Source: Bacillota bacterium (GTDB lineage: Bacteria; Bacillota; Clostridia; Oscillospirales; Ruminococcaceae). From it: a stretch of 19,433 nucleotides of DNA. The stretch covers positions 1-19,433 of the forward strand of contig JAEZTV010000039.1 in assembly GCA_023421245.1 (NCBI GenBank), read 5' to 3'. The position numbers and the translations under genes are program-made. This document shows positions 15,539 through 19,433 of this stretch, one piece after another; positions within the stretch are counted from its first letter, which is position 1; each line of letters begins with the position of its first letter. The notes beneath the pieces are model-generated. The model was given only the letters and a program-made list of their open reading frames with translations, was not told the origin of the DNA and searched no databases.

Positions 15539-15840
15539 TGAAACGAATGGCACAGGCCGTAATCCGGTTTTATCAGCGGGTGATATCGCCGTTGTTTGGT
15601 CCGCAGTGCAAATACTACCCCACCTGTTCGGCATACGCATATTCGGCGTTTGAACGGTTCGGGTTTTTTCGCGGGGTTGTCCTTTCCGCGTGGCGTATTG
15701 TGCGCTGCAACCCGTTTTCACGGGGAGGGCTCGACTACCTGCCCGAACATTTTTCGGACGCGTTTACCGGCAAGAAAAAAGGGCAGTCTCCCCAACCGGG
15801 GAAGGACACCTATAATAAACCCGATGGGGGAGATTGTTAG
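15535..15840 (+). CDS. yidD: Membrane protein insertion efficiency factor YidD
   Basis: This is a small membrane-associated protein thought to assist insertion of YidC substrates. The 101 residues contain the family core: IRFYQRVISPLFGPQCKYYPTCSAYAYSAFERFG, then RIVRCNPFSRGGLDYLP. Cysteines at 25, 31 and 58 are at conserved positions. A longer, hydrophilic Lys/Gly/Pro tail follows from residue 75. It overlaps rnpA by 4 nt, with no strong SD of its own, and abuts yidC with no gap. Confidence 0.95.
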   Translation: MMKRMAQAVIRFYQRVISPLFGPQCKYYPTCSAYAYSAFERFGFFRGVVLSAWRIVRCNPFSRGGLDYLPEHFSDAFTGKKKGQSPQPGKDTYNKPDGGDC

Positions 15841-16899
15841 ATGCAATTTATCTACTCGATATTCGGTTATCCACTAGGGTGGATTATGTGGCTGTGCTAT
15901 AAGGTACTGCCTTTTTACGGCGTTGCGCTGATCCTTTTTACATTGATAACAAAGCTGATTCTTCTGCCTTTCTCAATTAAGCAGAAAAAGGCGACTGCCA
16001 AGATGGCGGTTTTTCAGCCCAAGATGAATGAGATTCAGAAGAAATTTGCAAACGATAAGCAAAAGCAGCAGGAAGCGATGATGAAGCTGTATGAGGAAGA
16101 GGGGTACAACCCCATGAGCAGCTGCTTGCCTGCTCTCATCCAGTTTCCTATTTTATTTGGTCTGATCGATGTTGTTTATAAACCGATGACACACCTTTTG
16201 CGTCTTCCGGGTGAGATTATCGAGCAGCTTACCTCCATTGGCGAAACCCTTGGCATTAACGTTGCGCAGCTGACCTCTCAGCTGAATATTCTTGGCGCAT
16301 ATCACGCCGATAAATCGCCGTTTTCCGCGATACCCGGCGAGTATCTTGCGCAGCTCGATTCCCTCAACCTTACATTTTTGGGCATCGACTTTACAGCGGT
16401 GCCAAAGCTTGCCATGATGGTGGACGGCCACTTTAACTGGCTTATTATTCTGCCGCTGCTTTCGGGTATTGCCGCGTTTTCACACAGCTTTTATGTACAG
16501 CGTGTCAACCGTGTTTCCGGTCAGGAGAATCCCGCCGGCGGTTCGATGAAAACGATGATGTATATCATGCCCCTGTTCTCGGTATTTATCGCGTTCTCGT
16601 TCCCCGCAGGGCTTAGCTTTTACTGGACACTGTCTTCACTTTTTAGCCTGCTTCAGGAATTCTTCCTCAACAAGGTTTACAGCCCCGATAAGATGAAGCA
16701 AGAGGTAATGGAAGAGCAGGAAAAACGCCGTGAGGCGCGTAAGAATGCCGCAAAGCGTGTCATCAGTCAGCCGGACGGAACACCGGTAGAAGAAAACCTC
16801 TCGCAAAAAGAGCTTGACCGCATTCGTCTTGCCGAGGCAAGGCGGCGTGCCGCCGAGCGGTACGGCGAGGCATATCACGACGACGAGAGTTCGAAGTAG
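15841..16899 (+). CDS. yidC: Membrane protein insertase YidC/Oxa1 family
   Basis: This insertase puts membrane proteins into the lipid bilayer alone or with SecYEG. The 352-residue protein is the short Gram-positive form. The first transmembrane helix spans about residues 25-43. A hydrophilic coiled hairpin follows (KQKKATAKMAVFQPKMNEIQKKFANDKQKQQ), then LPALIQFPILFGLIDVVYKP, a longer loop, and membrane segments near 200-218 and 235-275. Lys38 occupies the position of the essential arginine in the hydrophilic groove of B. subtilis SpoIIIJ. The C-terminal tail is highly charged, as in ribosome-binding forms. No lipoprotein signal is visible, unlike SpoIIIJ. ATG directly follows the yidD stop, with a GGGGGAGA SD. 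Confidence 0.96.
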   Translation: MQFIYSIFGYPLGWIMWLCYKVLPFYGVALILFTLITKLILLPFSIKQKKATAKMAVFQPKMNEIQKKFANDKQKQQEAMMKLYEEEGYNPMSSCLPALIQFPILFGLIDVVYKPMTHLLRLPGEIIEQLTSIGETLGINVAQLTSQLNILGAYHADKSPFSAIPGEYLAQLDSLNLTFLGIDFTAVPKLAMMVDGHFNWLIILPLLSGIAAFSHSFYVQRVNRVSGQENPAGGSMKTMMYIMPLFSVFIAFSFPAGLSFYWTLSSLFSLLQEFFLNKVYSPDKMKQEVMEEQEKRREARKNAAKRVISQPDGTPVEENLSQKELDRIRLAEARRRAAERYGEAYHDDESSK

Positions 16900-16926
16900 C
16901 CGCACCCCCCAGACCTTGATTGACAA

Positions 16927-16995
16927 GGACCGTTCCATCCGCGGATGCGGGCCTTGCCCGAGTCAGCCGCAGTACGGAACGGTTCTTTTTGTTTT
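16927..16995 (+). terminator. Terminator after yidC with a nested hairpin
   Basis: GGACCGTTCC (16927-16936) pairs with GGAACGGTTC (16976-16985), 10 bp with one G-U, followed by TTTTTGTTTT. The 39-nt loop contains its own CGGGC/GCCCG hairpin with a ctt loop and a possible outer GCGG/CCGC pair. It ends the rpmH-yidC transcript 28 nt after yidC. Confidence 0.8.
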
Positions 16996-16999
16996 GCCG

Positions 17000-17209
17000 C
17001 ACCCGCACCGGATGAAAAATGCAGGACAATCTGCTCGATTATGCGCAGCTGCGACCTGTTTCGACGATGCGGTACCGGTATAATATCCTACAATAGAGAA
17101 ATGGAAAGCAGCTTGAAAATGCGACCGCATTAGAATAGAAAAGAGCAACCGCCGGAGCATCTATCCGGCAGTGGGCCGGGCATGAACCGGCAGAATGGAG
17201 GGCTGTAAA
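17000..17209 (+). promoter_or_regulatory. jag leader with candidate promoter
   Basis: TATAAT (17079-17084) has no good -35 at 17 bp (CTGTTT). Because a terminator precedes it, a separate jag promoter here is plausible. The leader of about 120 nt contains GCCGG/CCGGC pairings (about 17150-17190). The SD GGAGGG is at 17197-17202. Confidence 0.45.
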
Positions 17210-18142
17210 ATGGAAAGAGAGATCATCACAACAGGCAAAAACGTCGAAGAGGCGATTGACTCGGCCTGTGAACAGCTTGGTATCGCCAGAGAGATTGCGC
17301 AGTGGGAGATACTCGATCTTCCCAAAAGGAGCTTGCTTGGCCTTCGTTCCACACCTGCCAGAGTGAAGGTAAGCTATGCACAAACCAAAGCGCAGTGTGC
17401 ACAGCAGTTTTTGACCGATGTACTTGCCGACATGGGCCTCGGGCATACCGAAATCGGTGTGGCGGAGCGTGAGGACGGTGTAACCTTTACCCTTGAGGGC
17501 GAGGGACTGGGCGTTATTATCGGACGGCGCGGTGAAACACTCGATGCCCTGCAGTATCTGACGGGACTGGCCGCAAACAAGATGGACGGCGATTATTTCA
17601 GAGTTACGATAGACAGCGGACACTATCGCCAGAAGCGCGAAAAAACGCTTACCGACCTTGCGGTACGCCTTGCGAAGAACGCGGTTCGCTCTGGGCGCAG
17701 CAGCACGCTCGAGCCGATGAACCCTTATGAGCGCCGTATCATTCACGCCGCGGTACAGACGGTGGAAGGCGCAACCTCTGTCTCCTTTGGCGAAGAGCCT
17801 AACCGCCGTGTGGTAATTTCATCAAAAAGCGCGCCCAAGCAGGGTTATGCCCCCCGCAGCGGCGGCGGACGAGGAACCGGAACCGGGTCAAGAAACTACG
17901 GAGAAAAAAGGCCCTATAGCGGCGAGAAGAAGCCCTATGGCGATAAAAAGCCTTACAGCGGGGAACGCAAACAGTATGGCAACGACCGCAAGCCCCCCTA
18001 TGGGGAGCGCAAGCCGTATGCTAACGACCGCAAACCCTACGCCGACCGTCCCGCAGCACCCGCACCCAGCCAGCAGCCAAAGCCGGTGCCTGCCAAGGAT
18101 ATTGAGGACAAGCCGCTTTACAGTAAGATTGAGCTGGAATAA
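17210..18142 (+). CDS. jag: RNA-binding protein Jag/KhpB
   Basis: This is a 310-residue cytoplasmic RNA-binding protein. The Jag N-terminal domain (1-52) includes the AIDSACEQLG and RSLLGL patterns. A KH domain carries the GRRG loop at 105-108, and an R3H domain carries R175 and H179 in NPYERRIIH. In streptococci KhpB partners with KhpA and binds many RNAs, affecting cell elongation and division. ATG 17210 has GGAGGG 7 nt upstream; an in-frame ATG at 17195 would place this SD inside the gene. From about 215 to 285 comes an unusual Gly-rich then Tyr/Lys/Pro tail with seven [KR]xPY-like repeats. Genes usually found next (mnmE, mnmG) are absent. Confidence 0.95.
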   Translation: MEREIITTGKNVEEAIDSACEQLGIAREIAQWEILDLPKRSLLGLRSTPARVKVSYAQTKAQCAQQFLTDVLADMGLGHTEIGVAEREDGVTFTLEGEGLGVIIGRRGETLDALQYLTGLAANKMDGDYFRVTIDSGHYRQKREKTLTDLAVRLAKNAVRSGRSSTLEPMNPYERRIIHAAVQTVEGATSVSFGEEPNRRVVISSKSAPKQGYAPRSGGGRGTGTGSRNYGEKRPYSGEKKPYGDKKPYSGERKQYGNDRKPPYGERKPYANDRKPYADRPAAPAPSQQPKPVPAKDIEDKPLYSKIELE

Positions 18143-18169
18143 AGGGGTATGAACTAAACACCACGCTCA

Positions 18170-18207
18170 AGTCCCTCACGCCGCATGGTGTGGGGGACTG
18201 TTGTTTC
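18170..18207 (+). terminator. Terminator after jag
   Basis: AGTCCCTCAC (18170-18179) pairs imperfectly with GTGTGGGGGACT (18188-18199), followed by a broken T-run (GTTGTTT). It lies 28 nt past the jag stop. Confidence 0.7.
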
Positions 18208-18289
18208 GTGTCAGCGTGCGGGAAGCCCCTCCCCTATTTCGTGTGGGCATGACGGGTTTGATTTACACGGACGGAAAGCCATAGGTCTT

Positions 18290-18750
18290 CCAAACGCTAA
18301 CCCTGCAGAAAACGGAAAACTGCAGGCTTTCCCAATGCGAAACCTTGTTTCGCTATATGCCAAGCGTTAGCTTGGCTATGCGCCCCGTTAATACCACACG
18401 CGCGGCAGATAACCACACCTATGTGTGTATTGTGAAGGAATGTTTCGCCTGCGGGCGACTTCCTTTTGCTGAATGCGTAGGGGCGCGCATTGCGCGTCCG
18501 AATTTGATCTCCTCATCCATCGCTGCAGACAGGGTATGATGAAACAGGCGGAAAACCGAAGGTTTTCCAAATGCGAAACCTTGTTTCGCTATATGCCAAC
18601 CGAAGGTTGGCTATGCGCCCCGTTAATATCACACGCGTGGCAGATAACCACACCTTTGTGTGTATTATGAAGGAAGGTTTCGCCTGCGGGCGACCCACTT
18701 TTGTAATTCAACAAAAGTAGGCAAAAATGAATCAGGGGTGCCCCCTGAAC
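18290..18750. repeat. Dispersed hairpin repeat island, tandem copies
   Basis: Two successive copies of one block, at about 18308-18450 and 18550-18695, flank a copy of the block also seen at 10300-10396. In copy two the stems are GGAAAACC/GGTTTTCC (18550-18568, loop gaa), GCGAAAC/GTTTCGC (18573-18589) and GCCAACC/GGTTGGC (18595-18611, loop gaa). Copy one carries GCCAAGC/GCTTGGC at the third position (18359-18376). At 18732-18748 TCAGGGG/CCCCTGA with loop tgc takes the place of TCAAGTGGC/GCCCCTTGA in other copies. From 18208 to 18289 I see nothing. Confidence 0.85.
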
Positions 18751-18976
18751 CCCGCGCGGACAATCAGGCGACAGCCTTGCGCCCTAATCTGCTATCCTCG
18801 GCGCGGAGCAAAAAGCTCCCTGAGCCCCGGTCGCGATTTCGCTCCACGCAAAACGCGTTGCGTTTTGTTCCCTCGGCTGTTCTTTTGTAAGCCAGCGGTT
18901 TAGTCACCCGATTGCCGCACCCCGTACACCGAAACTCCCCGCACGATTTGAACCTTTGCCGACATAACCAGCCACT
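18751..18976. repeat. Variant repeat segment with two further short-loop hairpins, no gene
   Basis: This segment is specific to this island within the window. It holds GGAGC/GCTCC (about 18806-18820) and CAAAACGC/GCGTTTTG around gtt (18849-18867). The latter is followed by TTCCCTC, as is the TCAAACGC/GCGTTTGA hairpin at 99-117, so the two are probably equivalent sites. Open frames crossing this segment consist of repeat translation and are not accepted. Confidence 0.6.
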
Positions 18977-19433
18977 CCGCGAAAATCCTTCCCAGCGCAG
19001 ATTTTCTAAATGTTTCGCCTTCGGGCGACTTCCTTTTGCTGAATGCGTAGGGGCGCGCATTGCGCGTCCGAATTTTACCTCATCGCCCATCGCCGCAGAC
19101 AGGGTATGATGAAATAGGCGGAAAACCGAAGGTTTTCCAAATGCGAAACTTGTTTCGCTATATGCCAACCGAAGGTTGGCTATGCGCCCCGTTAATACCA
19201 CACGCGTGGCAGATAACCACACCTTTGTGTGTATTATAAAGGAATGTTTCGCCTTCGGGCGACCTACTTTTGTATTTCAACAAAAGTAGGCAAAAATGAA
19301 TCAAGTGGCTACGCCCCTTGAAAACCCCAACCGCAGCACGGGCGAACTACACCTCGCAGTTTCTATTCACAAAGAATTATCGGCGTTTGTGCAAAATGGC
19401 ATGGGGAACAGTTTTGCACAAACGTCAAACGCT
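18977..19433. repeat. Dispersed hairpin repeat, right-end copy
   Basis: In order this holds the ATCCTTCCCA block (also near 9821), the block shared with 10300-10396, GGAAAACC/GGTTTTCC (19120-19138), GCGAAAC/GTTTCGC (19143-19158) and GCCAACC/GGTTGGC (19164-19180). A TTCG-capped TCGCC stem (19249-19262) follows. Then comes a 177-bp stretch near-identical to 9877-10053, including CGTTTGTGCAAAA (19384-19396) with its 13-bp partner (19412-19424). The copy is cut by the window end. Confidence 0.87.

Noticed and set aside
16900..17209. tRNA or other known structured RNA in the yidC-jag gap
   Set aside because: No cloverleaf, TTC arm or familiar riboswitch core could be found; the pairing is explained by a terminator and leader hairpins.
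18764..19222. 152-codon minus frame and several 60-100 codon frames in the right-hand island
   Set aside because: They translate the hairpin repeat blocks, recur wherever the repeat occurs, lack SD sites and have no protein-like conservation pattern.
18290..19433. CRISPR array or insertion sequence
   Set aside because: Repeats are not evenly spaced with unique spacers, and there is no transposase, no terminal inverted repeat pair and no cas gene.

Overview
The window is the replication-origin region of a low-to-mid GC Firmicute, most likely a member of the Clostridia. I infer this from the gene order dnaA-dnaN-yaaA-recF-remB-gyrB-gyrA on one side and rpmH-rnpA-yidD-yidC-jag on the other, from SD-rich starts, and from an S4-domain YaaA plus a DUF370 RemB, which are Firmicutes markers of this locus. 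I cannot name a genus from sequence alone.

Layout. Everything left of about 14.3 kb reads leftward (minus strand). In transcription order it is dnaA, the unwinding part of oriC, dnaN, a TraX-family membrane protein, a gene-free repeat island, yaaA, recF, remB, a GNAT acetyltransferase, gyrB, a YcxB-like membrane protein, gyrA, a duplicated-domain lipoprotein and a small membrane protein. Everything right of about 14.9 kb reads rightward: rpmH, rnpA, yidD, yidC and jag. The 750 bp between dnaA and rpmH holds the divergent control regions. The replisome loader (DnaA), clamp (DnaN), gap repair (RecF) and supercoiling (GyrA/GyrB) genes therefore sit on one arm. Ribosome, RNase P and membrane-insertion genes sit on the other.

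oriC is legible. Between dnaA and dnaN there are divergent DnaA boxes, a GC cluster, five perfect TAG DnaA-trios and an AT-rich unwinding element, in the same order as the Bacillus subtilis basal unwinding system.

The least ordinary material is the non-coding repeat family at 1-177, 9.8-10.4 kb and 18.3-19.4 kb. It is a mosaic of conserved blocks in which short perfect hairpins (7-9 bp arms, mostly 3-nt loops) occupy fixed positions. Between copies the arms change on both sides together while the flanks stay the same. No transposase or other protein gene accompanies it. Both window ends fall in this repeat, so the window may be a contig broken at repeats.
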